Below are positions 17,730 through 27,800 of a DNA stretch of 64,000 nucleotides, in pieces; position 1 is the stretch's first letter, and each line of letters begins with the position of its first letter. The notes beneath the pieces were generated by a model, which was not told where the DNA came from, searched no databases, and was given only the letters and a program-made list of their open reading frames with translations. Origin of the DNA: Actinoalloteichus hymeniacidonis (GTDB taxonomy: Bacteria > Actinomycetota > Actinomycetes > Mycobacteriales > Pseudonocardiaceae). The position numbers and the translations under genes are program-made. The DNA is taken from positions 2,542,001 to 2,606,000 of the forward strand of contig NZ_JACHIS010000001.1 in the NCBI RefSeq assembly GCF_014203365.1, read 5' to 3'.

Positions 17730-18971
17730 ATGGAGATCCACGTGGACGAGCCAGCAGCAGGCCGCGAGCGCACCGAGTCGGTCCTCGACTATCCGATCCC
17801 AGCCCCGTCGGCGTTGGAACCGCCGCCCGAGTGGAGTCGGTTGCGCCAGACCTGTCCGGTCGCCAAAGTCCGGCTGCCCAGCGGGGACGAAGCTTCGCTG
17901 CTGACCCGTTATGCCGACGTCAAGCAGGTCTTGGCCGATCCGAGGTTCCGCCCGGCTCTCAACAGTCCCGATGCGGCTCGGGTCTCGGACAACGAGTCCG
18001 GCGGCGTGTTCAGCAGTCCTTTGGTTACGGCCTTGGACCTCGAGAACCATCAGCAGTGGCGCCGGATGGTCGGCAAATGGTTCACCGCCAAGCGGATTAC
18101 CGCGCTGCGACCCGCCATCGAGGCGATGGCCGAACAGCTCGTCGACGACATGGTGGCTGCCGGTCCCACCGCTGATCTGAAGAGCGCTCTCGGTTTTCCG
18201 CTGCCGGTGTGGGTCATCTGCGACATGCTCGGTGTGTCGGAGAACGACCGGGACAAGTTCGCCTCCTGGTCCAACGCCCTATTGAGCCTGACCCGCTTCA
18301 CCCAGGCGGAAATGGACGTGGCGCAGGCCGAGTTCGACGCCTACATGGCTGGCCATATCGCCGCTACTCGCGAGAATCCCGGCGAAGACCTGATCAGCGA
18401 ACTCATCGCGGCCGCTGATGCCGAAGGGCAGGTCATGACCGATATCGTGTTGCTGAACACCGCACAGGGACTGTTGCTTGCCGGCCACGAGACGACCTCC
18501 AACATGATCGGCAAAATGGTCGGGATGCTGCTGGCCGACCGCAGCCGGTGGGAACGACTCCTCGCCGATCGCACCCTCGTGCGTACCGCCGTCGAAGAAG
18601 CGCTGCGCATGGACGCGAACCCCAGCTTCGGCCTGCCCCGCTTCATCGACGCGGATATCGAGGTGGGTGAGGTCGCCGTGCCGCAACGGACGACCTTGGT
18701 GTGCAACATCGGGGCGGCCAACCGCGACGAGAACGCCTTCGACAACGCCGCCGAAATGGACCTGGCCCGCACCCCCAACCCGCACCTGGCCTTCGGTTCC
18801 GGTGGCAGCTCCTGTCTCGGCCAATCGTTGGCCCGCACCGAACTGCAGGCCGTGCTCGAGGTGCTGTTGCGGCGGCTGCCGACATTGGAACTCGCGGTGC
18901 CCGCAGAAGACCTCGAACGCGTCGACGGTTTGGTGGTCGGCGGACTGAAGGAGTTGCCCGTGCGGTGGTGA
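17730..18971 (+). CDS. Cytochrome P450 (bacterial class I, CYP105/107-like)
   Basis: 413 aa and complete. The I-helix motif AGHETTS is at about residue 250, the ExxR pair in VEEALRMDANP, and the haem loop FGSGGSSCLGQSLAR at about 355-369 with the cysteine ligand. Length and N terminus (TCPVAKVRLPSGDEASLLTRY, VLADPRFRP) fit soluble bacterial P450s that use a ferredoxin. ATG 17730 is chosen because the family's N terminus begins there; the upstream open frame overlaps an MFS relic. No clear ribosome site is present. A small ferredoxin gene follows 520 bp later and a ruined reductase after that, so electrons probably come from a reductase elsewhere. It may tailor the neighbouring polyketide; this is inference. 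Confidence 0.92.
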   Translation: MEIHVDEPAAGRERTESVLDYPIPAPSALEPPPEWSRLRQTCPVAKVRLPSGDEASLLTRYADVKQVLADPRFRPALNSPDAARVSDNESGGVFSSPLVTALDLENHQQWRRMVGKWFTAKRITALRPAIEAMAEQLVDDMVAAGPTADLKSALGFPLPVWVICDMLGVSENDRDKFASWSNALLSLTRFTQAEMDVAQAEFDAYMAGHIAATRENPGEDLISELIAAADAEGQVMTDIVLLNTAQGLLLAGHETTSNMIGKMVGMLLADRSRWERLLADRTLVRTAVEEALRMDANPSFGLPRFIDADIEVGEVAVPQRTTLVCNIGAANRDENAFDNAAEMDLARTPNPHLAFGSGGSSCLGQSLARTELQAVLEVLLRRLPTLELAVPAEDLERVDGLVVGGLKELPVRW

Positions 18972-19492
18972 CCATGGTGGCGCGAACGGAGCGCTCGGGG
19001 ACCGAACACGTGCGGATTCCGATGGTGGACGAGTTGGGCCAGAGCACCGAGGCCCACGACTGTGGCGCCTGCCTGATCCCGCCGTCGACGCAGTATCCGG
19101 CGGCCGCCCTGGCACCCGAGTCGGTACGCGCGTCTCGGTGCTCAGGTGATGGCCGACCCGGGGCTTCGCCGGATCGCCATTCACGATTCGCTTACCACCG
19201 CGTCCCTTCAGCAGGTTCTTGACGGACTGACTGAACCGCCGCCTGCCCTAGCTCCCGAGATCCGTCCACCTGGAATGCAGCGCCAACCTCATGTCCTGCC
19301 CCTTCGCCGAGCGAGAACGCGCCTTGGCCGAGAGCACCACTACCACCAGGCCGAACTGGGAAGACAGCGCCATCGGCCTGATCGACGCGATCGTCGGCAT
19401 GTGGACGGCCTCGGTCACCACTACCTGAATTCACCCCCCGACATCGACCGACGGGCGCCGACTCGGCGTCTGCATTTGGAGATAGACAGCTA
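18972..19492 (+). other. 521-bp gap between P450 and ferredoxin, no intact gene
   Basis: P450 and ferredoxin genes are normally adjacent, so this gap is unusual. No frame is intact. One stretch of about 50 codons ending in a stop near 19428 (containing MSCPFAERERALAES and DSAIGLIDAIVGMW) reads like the C-terminal end of a real protein, perhaps a TetR-type regulator, but I cannot identify it. The ferredoxin ribosome site (GGAG at about 19479) closes the region. Confidence 0.45.
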
Positions 19493-19690
19493 ATGAAGAT
19501 CACCGTGGACGAAGACACCTGCTGCGGAGCGGGCTCCTGCGTCATGACCGCCCCGGACGTCTTCGACCAGCGCGATGAAGACGGGGTCGTGATCCTGCTC
19601 GACGCCGAACCGCCTGCCGACCTGTACGGGGTCGTGCAGGAAGCCGCCGACGTCTGCCCGGCCGCGGCGATCCGGCTGACCAAGCAGTGA
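19493..19690 (+). CDS. Small [3Fe-4S]-type ferredoxin
   Basis: 65 aa, acidic, of the size and type that serves actinomycete P450s. It starts MKITVDEDTCCGAGSCVM and has the later cysteine in VCPAAAI, giving the three-cysteine pattern of a [3Fe-4S] protein (one additional cysteine beside the first). It should carry electrons from an NAD(P)H ferredoxin reductase to the P450 upstream. ATG 19493 has a GGAG ribosome site. The expected partner reductase lies directly downstream but is a pseudogene. Confidence 0.93.
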   Translation: MKITVDEDTCCGAGSCVMTAPDVFDQRDEDGVVILLDAEPPADLYGVVQEAADVCPAAAIRLTKQ

Positions 19691-19777
19691 GCGACAGCCC
19701 CGCCGAGGCCTGATCGTGGAGCCTCAGCGGCGGGCCTGGCTACCGCAGAGGCCTTACGCCGCAGGGATTAAGCGGGT

Positions 19778-20330
19778 TCGCTGACACTCCTCGGTGCCGA
19801 GAACACCTGCCCTACGATCGGCCGCCGTTGTCCAAACAGGTGTTGGCAGGCAGTGGGGAATCGGCACGGGCCAGCCTGCGGACGCCGGAGGACCTGGCCG
19901 AACGGGTGGACGCCCGCTTCATCCTCGGCGATGCCGCAGTCGGTCTCGATGCTCGACCCGCACGGTGTCCACCGCCGCCGGACTGGCACTGACGGCCGAC
20001 GCCGTCGTGCTGGCGACCAGGCGTGCGACCCCTGCCGCTACCCGACCAAGCCGACCTGTCCGGGATGCACCTGCTGCGCACCCTCCGACGAGGTCCGTGC
20101 CCTGCGCGCCGGACTGGCAACCTGCGAGAAACCCGTGGTGGTCGGCGACGGCGTGCTCGGCGCCGAAGTCGCCGCCACCGTCCGCGCACAGGGCGTGGAC
20201 GTCATGATGGTTGGGCCCTAATGGACCCCGCTGGCGGCCCAAGTGGCCCAACTCGGTGAATTCGCCGCGCAACTGCTCGGCGAACGCCACCGCGAACACG
20301 GCGTTCACCTGCGACTGTGTCACCGTGACC
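19778..20330 (+). pseudogene. Relic of FAD-dependent ferredoxin reductase
   Basis: Scattered over several frames are the successive conserved blocks of a P450-type ferredoxin reductase: REHLPYDRPPLSKQVLAG (from about 19799), TPEDLAERVDARFILGDAA, LTADAVVLAT (about 19994), VRPLPLPDQADLSGMHLLRT (about 20022), EVRALRAGLATCEKPVVVGD with GVLGAEVAATVRAQGVDV (about 20090-20215), then QVAQLGEFAAQLLGERHREH. At least three frameshifts and one in-frame stop (TAA at 20219) separate them. The N-terminal FAD-binding glycine motif and the C-terminal third are missing. The order P450, ferredoxin, reductase is the standard operon, so this is the decayed third member. Confidence 0.75.
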
Positions 20331-20354
20331 GGATCCGCAGCCAGAGAGGGATCC

Positions 20355-20440
20355 ACACCGCCACAGGCGACGGACGAGTGGGCTGGATCGACGCACGGGA
20401 TATCGCGGCCGCCGCCTTCGCTTTGCTGACCCAATCCGTG
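20355..20440 (+). pseudogene. Short NmrA-like protein fragment
   Basis: A stretch of about 28 codons reads ATGDGRVGWIDARDIAAAAF, a pattern typical of the middle of NmrA-type oxidoreductases (compare AIDTRDIAASAA in the intact gene at 12586). No start, stop or flanking homology is visible, so this is a tentative relic joined directly to the ferredoxin reductase relic. Confidence 0.4.
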
Positions 20441-20584
20441 CGCCGCTGCCGTTGGTCTCCTGTGCCAGGCACAGCGGGTGGGCACGTTCGTCGCCGTCCA
20501 ACTGCAAGCCGCGACTGCGTTCAACACACAGGGGAGGCCCGGCGACGATCGACGCTCGGCGACCGGGACGCGGGCCGGGGTCCG

Positions 20585-21805
20585 TCACACTCGGGTGATG
20601 TCGGCCTCCTTCATCCGAGCCGCCTTGTTGTTCACGGTCCACCAGCGCAACGGGGCTCCCACCACGCGCCTGCTGTTCAGGAACAAGATCGCCCTGCGCA
20701 GTGCGGTGTGGAAGCGGGTGTGCGGGGTGAAGAACGTCCGCTGCTGCACCCCGATCTTCTGGTAGAGGTTCATGTACGGGCGCAGCTTGCGCTCCCATTC
20801 GGTGAACGCGCGGGGCAGGTCGTCGGGGTAGGTGGCGATCATCGTGCCCAGCAGTTCCGCGCCGCACAACCCGGCGGAGGCGCCCATCCCGGAGTACAGC
20901 GTCGGGCACCACGCCGCGTCGCCGACCAGGACCACCCGACCGCGGTGCCAGCTGTCCAGGTGCACCTGCTCGACCGAGTCGAAGATCAGTTCGTCGGTGG
21001 ACTCCACGGCCGCCACCGCGTCACCGAGCGTGTGGCCCAGCGGTTCGGGGCCGAACGTCGCGCGGATCCGTTCGGCGGGTGACTCGGCGAACTCGGCGTC
21101 CACGTCGTCGGTGCGGTAGGACAGCAGCATGGTCGGGTTGTGGTCGGAGAACGGGAGGATCCACATCGACCGGCCGCGTTCCAGTAGCGTCGCCCCGTCC
21201 TCCTTTTCCAGATCACCCGGCGTGCCGGGGAACTCGAAGGCGGCGATCATGTAGTTCATCCGGTGTAGGTACTTCTCGTGTGGTCCGAACGCCAGCTCCC
21301 GGACCGTGGAACGAAGGCCGTCCGCGCCGACGACCAGGTCGAACCGCTCGATGGTCGAGTTGCCGTCAGTGACCCCGGTCAACGTGACGTCGACGCCGTC
21401 GGCGTCCTGCTCGATCTTGGTGGGCACGGTGGAGTAGCGGATCTCGATCTCGGGCGGCAGCTTGTCGAAGGCCGCTCGCTCGACATCGCCGCGCAGCATC
21501 AGCCACGGCACACCGGGCAGGTCCTTGAAGCCCAGCCCGGACCGCCGGTTGCCGGCCCGGTCGATGTCGAAGTGTGCGCCCTGCGGCGTGCGGTCGTGCA
21601 CCCCGTCCAGGATGCCCAGCCGCTCGGCGGAGATCCGACCCGCGCCGAACAGCCCGATGAAGTAGCCCCCGTAACGCCGTGCAGGCGCCTTCTCCACGAT
21701 GACCGGTGTCCACCCGATGCCGTGCAACCGCAACGCGGTGGCGATCCCGCTGATCCCCAGGCCTACCACCAGCACCCGACGTGCCTTGTTCTCGTTCAAA
21801 TCCAA
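20585..21805 (-). CDS. FAD-dependent monooxygenase (PHBH/aromatic-hydroxylase fold)
   Basis: 406 aa. Fold motifs are complete: dinucleotide motif VGLGISGIATALRLHG at the N terminus, DLVVGADGLRSTVR in the middle (the DG motif) and VVLVGDAAWCPTLYSGMGAS (the GD motif contacting FAD ribose) near residue 285. The family uses NAD(P)H and O2 to hydroxylate or epoxidise small molecules. The likely start is TTG 21805, preceded by AGAGGA. It lies 66 bp after the stop of PKS A on the same strand and is probably the last gene of that transcript, making it a candidate tailoring oxygenase of the polyketide. Substrate unknown. Confidence 0.88.
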   Translation of the reverse strand: MDLNENKARRVLVVGLGISGIATALRLHGIGWTPVIVEKAPARRYGGYFIGLFGAGRISAERLGILDGVHDRTPQGAHFDIDRAGNRRSGLGFKDLPGVPWLMLRGDVERAAFDKLPPEIEIRYSTVPTKIEQDADGVDVTLTGVTDGNSTIERFDLVVGADGLRSTVRELAFGPHEKYLHRMNYMIAAFEFPGTPGDLEKEDGATLLERGRSMWILPFSDHNPTMLLSYRTDDVDAEFAESPAERIRATFGPEPLGHTLGDAVAAVESTDELIFDSVEQVHLDSWHRGRVVLVGDAAWCPTLYSGMGASAGLCGAELLGTMIATYPDDLPRAFTEWERKLRPYMNLYQKIGVQQRTFFTPHTRFHTALRRAILFLNSRRVVGAPLRWWTVNNKAARMKEADITRV

Positions 21806-21871
21806 CTCATTCCTCTATCTGGTCAGTGGGGGATGCGAGTCGCGTGCGAAATGATCACGGGGCAGTCCTCA

Positions 21872-24800
21872 TCAACTCAGGTCGATCTCGTTGTCGATGA
21901 ACCTCAGCAGGTTTTCCGCGTCGGCCGCCATCACCTTGTCGGTCATGCCGTCGGTCGCCGTGGCGCCGACATCGGTGTTCAGGGCGGAGAGCATGGTCTT
22001 GAGGCGCGTGGAGATCTCCCGGTTGAGCGCCTTGTCGTGCGAGACCTTGAACATGTCGGCTTGCAACTGCTCGAGCTGGGCGATCAGTTGGTCCGCACCA
22101 CTGCCCTCCTGCGCCTCCTGCGGTGCGAGCTGCGCCCGAAGGTGTCCGGCCAGCACGGTCGGTGTGGGGTAGTCGAATACCAGGGTGGCTGGTAGTCGTA
22201 CGCCGGTGGCGGTGGTGAGCCGGTTGCGGAGTTCGACGGCGGTGAGTGAGTCGAATCCGGCTTCCTTGAATGCCTGGTTCGCGTCCACTCCATTGGTCTC
22301 GGATGAGCCGAGGACGGCGGCGGCGTGGGTTCGGACGAGATCGACCAGGAAGGTGATCCGCTGTTCATCGGTCATCGAGACGAGTCTGCGGGCCAATCCA
22401 CCCGTCTCGGCGGTGGCCGCTGCGGCGGTCCGTACTGGTGCGGTGCGCGACACCAGCCTGCTGAGCAATGGCGGAATGTTCTCGGTCCTGCCCAGTACGG
22501 CGGTGTCCAGTCTGGTGGCCAGTACGTAGGCGGGTTCGGCGAGTCGGGCGAGGTCGAGCAGGTTCATGCCCTCCTCGCTGGTGAGTGGCACGATCCCGGT
22601 GGCGCTCATCCGCTGGACGTCGGTGGCGTCGAGGTGCCCGGTCATGCCGCTGCGTTGTTCCCAGAATCCCCAGGCGACGGCGGTGGCGGGTAGGCCGTGT
22701 GTTTTCCGGTGTTGGGCGAACGCGTCGATGAATGCGTTGGCGGCGGCGTAGTTGCTTTGGCCTGCGGCGCCGAGAGCGGCGGCGGCGGAGGAGAACATCA
22801 CGAATTCGGACAGGTTGTGTCCGGTTGTGAGTTCGTGGAGGTTGATGATCGCGTCGACTTTGGGGCGTAGTACGGCTGCGAGTCGTTGCGGTGTCATGGA
22901 CTCCAGTAGCCCGTCGTCGAGGATGCCTGCGGTGTGGACGACTGCGGTCAGTGTGTGTCCTGACAGCACTGCTGCCAGGGCGTTCCGGTCGGCGATGTCG
23001 CAGGCTTGCAGGGTGACCTTCGCCCCGGACTCTCTGAGTTCGGCGACCAACTCGGCCGCGCCGTCGGCGTCCTTGCCACGGCGGCTGACCAGCAGCAGGT
23101 TCCGTGCGCCGTGTGTGTTGACGAGGTGGCGGCAGACCAGGGCGCCGAGGGTTCCGGTGGCGCCGGTGACCAGCACCGTGGCGTGGGGGTCGAACCTCTG
23201 TGGGATGGTCAGTACCGCCTTGCCGACCAGCTTGGCCTGACTCAGGCCACGGAAGGCCTCGGCCGCACGGCGGATGTCGAAGGCGTTCACCGGGATGGGC
23301 CGCAACACACCCTGGTCGAACAACTCGACGATGTCGGCAAGCATCTCTTGCAGCCGTGGTGTTCCGGCCTCGGCCAAATCGTAGGCCTGGTAAGCGATTC
23401 CGGGGTGCTCGGCCCCGACCGTGTCGGCGTCGCGGATGTCGGCTTTGCCGAGTTCGAGGAATCGTCCGCCTCGGGGGAGTAGTCGCAGGGTGGCGTCGAC
23501 GAACTCTCCGGCTAGACAGTCCAGGACGATGTCGACGCCCTCGCCGTTGGTGGTGTCGAGGAATTGTTGTTCGAAGTCCAAGGTCCGTGAGTTGGCGATG
23601 TGGGTGTCGTCGTAGCCGGTGGCGTGCAGGGTGTCCCACTTGGCGGTGCTCGCTGTTCCGAAGACCTCCAAACCAAGGTGACGGGCCAGTTGTGTCGCGG
23701 CGGAACCCACCCCACCGGCGGCCGCGTGGATCAGGACACGTTCACCGGGCTTGGCCCCAGCCAGATCCACCAACCCGTAGTAAGCGGTGAGGAACACGAT
23801 CGGCACCGCAGCCGCCTGCTCCCACGACCACCCGGCCGGCTTGGTGGCCACCAAGCGCGCGTCGGTGACCACTACCGGTCCCGCGCCCTGGAAGATTCCG
23901 AACACCTCGTCGCCAACCCGGACATTGCTGACCTCCGGGCCGGCCTCCAGGACCACGCCCGCACCCTCACCACCGATGACAGCGTCGGGATCGGGGTAGA
24001 CGCCCAGGGTGATGAGCACGTCGCGGAAGTTCACTCCCGTGGCCCGTACGGCGAGCCGCACCTCACCGGGGCCCAGCTCGCGGGTCATCTCCGGCGTGCC
24101 GAGCAGGGCCAGGTCCTGCAGGCTGCCCTTCTTCGTCACGTTCAGCAGCCACGTGGGTTCCGGCGGCGGAATCAGGGATCCACCGGCACTCGCCCGCGCG
24201 AGCCTGGGCACCGACACCTGCCTGCCGCGAACCGCGCTCTGGGCTTCCCCGGCAGCCACTATGGCTGGGAGCAGCGCCGCGCCCTCGTCATCGACGTCGA
24301 CCAGGAAGAATCGGCCGGGGTTCTCCGATTGGGCCGAGCGCACCAGCCCCCACACCGCCGCACCCGGCAGGTCCGTGACGTCCTCGTCATGGGATGCCGC
24401 GATCGCGCCACGGGTCACGAACACCAACGGCACATCATCCAAACGGGAATCGGCCAGCCATTCCTGCAACAGTGCCAGCGTGTCGCTCGTCGCCGAGTGC
24501 ACGGCCGTAGTCAGATCACCGGCATAGGTCCGCGCGACCACCGCAGCGGTAGGCGGCGCAGCCGCCAGGGAAGCAAGGTCCGAATAGGACACCCTTCCGT
24601 CCCCGAGGCGCAGGTCATCAGGCCCGAGTACGACCCAACCATCCTCACCCGGCGGCACCGTGACGGGCTCCCACTCCAACCCGAACAACAGATCATGGTG
24701 GGCGGGACGGGATGCGGCCAGGTCTGTGGCGGACACCGGCCGCAGGACGAGTTCTCCGATGGTGGCTACCGGTTGTCCGGTCGTGTCGGCGAGTTCCACC

Positions 24801-27800
24801 GACACTGTGTCCGCGCTTGCCGGGGACACTCGTACGCGCAGTGTGGAAGCGTCCACCGCGTGCAGTGAGACGTCCCGGAAGGCGAACGGCAACCGCGTCT
24901 GCGTTCCCGCGTTCAACCCGACCGCGTGCAACGCCGCGTCGGACAGGCCCGGATGCAAGCCGAACCCGTTGGTCACCGCCCCGTTCGGGAGGGTGACCTC
25001 GGCGAATACGTCGTCGCCGACCCGCCACGCCGCAGTCAGGCCCTGGAACAGCGGACCGTAGGTCAAGCCCGCCTCCGCCAGGCCGCGATACAGACCTTGC
25101 ACATCGACGGGTTCGGCCCCGGCTGGTGGCCACTGTTCCGGCCAGGTCGGTGTGTCCTGCTTGTCTTGGGCAAGCACACCGGAGGCGTGCAGCGTCCATG
25201 CCTCGTCGGCACGGGAATACACGGTCAACGACCGGCGTCCCGATTCGTCCGCTGCGGCGACCGTCACCTGGATTTGGGTGGAACCGCGTTCGTCCAGCAC
25301 GAGCGGGGCCGACAGCACCAGTTCCTCGATCCGGCCGCCGCCGATCTCGTCGGCGGCTCGTAATGCGAGTTCGAGGAAACCGGTGCCGGGGAACAGGGCT
25401 GATCCCAGGATGGTGTGGTCGGCCAGCCATGGGTGGGTGTGCAGGGACAATTGGCCGGTCAGCAGTACTCCGCCTGTGTCCGCGAGCGTGACCGCCGCGC
25501 CCAGTAGTGGATGATCCGCCGAGCCCAGGCCAGCCGAGGAGACGTCTCCGACCGACTGGGTGGTTTCGAGCCAGTACCGTTGGTGTTGGAACGCGTAGGT
25601 CGGTAGTTCCACGATGGCGCGTTCTGTTCCGAATACGGCTTCCCAGCGTGGGAGCGCGCCGCGGGTGTGTAGACGTGCCAATGCCGTGAGGGTGGCTGTG
25701 GGTTCCGGGGTGTTCTTGCGTAGTGATGTGATGGCGGTGATGTCGGGGGTGTCGGCGATCATCGTGGTCAGTGCGCCGCCTGGTCCGACTTCGAGCAGGG
25801 TGGTGACCCCGTTGTCGTGCAGGGTGTGGATGTTGTCGGCGAAGCGGACGGTGTTGCGTACGTGGTGTACCCAGTATTCGGGGTTGGTGACGTCTGCGCC
25901 TACTACCGGGATCCGTGGTGTCTGGTAGGTGAGGTTTTCGGCGATGGCGCGGAACTCGTCGAGCATCGGGTCCATCAGTGATGAGTGGAACGCGTGGCTG
26001 ACCCGCAACCGTGTCGATCCGGGGAACTGGGCGGCGATCTCCAGGACCGCGGTTTCCTCGCCGGAGATGACCACCGCGTCCGGCCCGTTCACGGCCGCGA
26101 TGTCCACCGGGCGTCCGGCCAGCAACGGCACCACGTCGGCCTCGGAAGCGCGTAAGGCCACCATCGCACCGCCTGGGGGTAGTGCCTGCATCAACCTGCC
26201 ACGAGCCGCCACCAACTTCGCCGCGTCCGACAGCGACAACACCCCGGCAACATGAGCCGCCGCCAACTCCCCAACGGAATGGCCCACCAGGTAGTCCGGT
26301 GTGACACCCCAGGACTCCCACAACCGGAACAGGGCTACCTCGATGGCGAACAACGCCGGTTGGGCATGGCCGGTGTCATCGATCGACCAGTCGCCCACGT
26401 CGAAGTGCGACCACACCTCGTCGAAAGTTTGGGCGAACACGGGGAACTCCGCGTGCAGCTCCCGACCCATACCAACCCGCTGGGACCCCTGACCGGGGAA
26501 GGCGAACGCCAACTTCCCCTCGGACACCACACCCCGGACCACACCACCGGCCGAACCACCGTCGGCCAGGACGTCCAGTGCTTCCAACAAGCCTGCACGA
26601 TCACTGGCCACCACCGCCGCACGATGGGCCAACCCGGCACGCGTCGTCGCCAACGACCAACCAACATCCACCGGATCGAGGTCGGGGCGGTCTTGCACGA
26701 ACGCGCGCAACCGAGCGGCCTGCGCCAGCAATGCGGGCTCGGTTTTCGCCGATAGGACCAACGGCACCGCAGCAGGCTGCGGTGCTGCAGGCGGGGCAGG
26801 CACTTCCGGTTGGGGTGCCTGTTCGAGGATCACGTGCGCGTTGGTGCCGCTGATGCCGAACGATGAGACCCCAGCACGACGCGGCCGACCGACTTCAGGC
26901 CATGCCCGTGCCTCGGACAACACCTCCACCGCACCGGTCGACCAATCGACCTGCGGGGTCGGCTCATCCACGTGCAGGGATTCCGGCAACCGGCCGTGTT
27001 GCATGGCCAGCACCATCTTGATCACGCCCGCGACCCCGGCCGCCGCCTGGGTGTGACCGATATTCGACTTCAACGAGCCCAACAGCAGCGGTTCGTCCCG
27101 GTCCTGGCCGTAGGTCGCCAACAAGGCCTGTGCTTCGATCGGGTCGCCGAGCCGAGTGCCCGTGCCGTGTGCCTCCACCGCGTCGACATCGCCGACACCG
27201 AGCCCGGCACTGGCCAGGGCCTGCCGGATCACCCGTTCCTGGGACGGACCGTTCGGCGCGGTGAGGCCATTGCTGGCGCCATCCTGGTTGACCGCCGAAC
27301 CCCGCATCACCGCAAGGATTTGATGGCCGTTGCGCTGAGCATCGGACAACCGCTCCAACAACAGCATGCCGACACCTTCGGCCCAGCCGGTGCCGTCCGC
27401 CGCGCCCGCGAACGACTTGCAGCGGCCGTCCACCGCGAGGCCACGCTGGCGACTGAACTCGACGAAGCCAGCCGGTGAGGTCAGCGCAGTGGCTCCGCCC
27501 GCCAACGCCAATGTGCTTTCGCCCTGGCGTAGGGATTGTGCCGCGAGGTGCATCGCCACCAGCGACGACGAACAGGCCGTGTCGACGGTCATCGCCGGGC
27601 CTTCCAACCCGAAGGTGTAAGCGATCCGTCCGGAAGCCACACTGCCTGCCGTGCCGCTGGACAGGAACCCCTCGACGCCGTCCGGGACTTCCGACAAGCG
27701 GGAGAAGTAGTCGTTGGAAATCAGACCTGCGAACACTCCGGTTCGGCTGCCTCGTAGTGTCTGTGGGTCGATGCCTGCTCGTTCGAAGGTTTCCCATGCC

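Noticed and set aside
20585-21805. Reading the FAD monooxygenase as a geranylgeranyl or halogenase-type protein
   Set aside because: No halogenase WxWxIP motif or prenyl-reductase signature is present; only the general hydroxylase motifs are supported.
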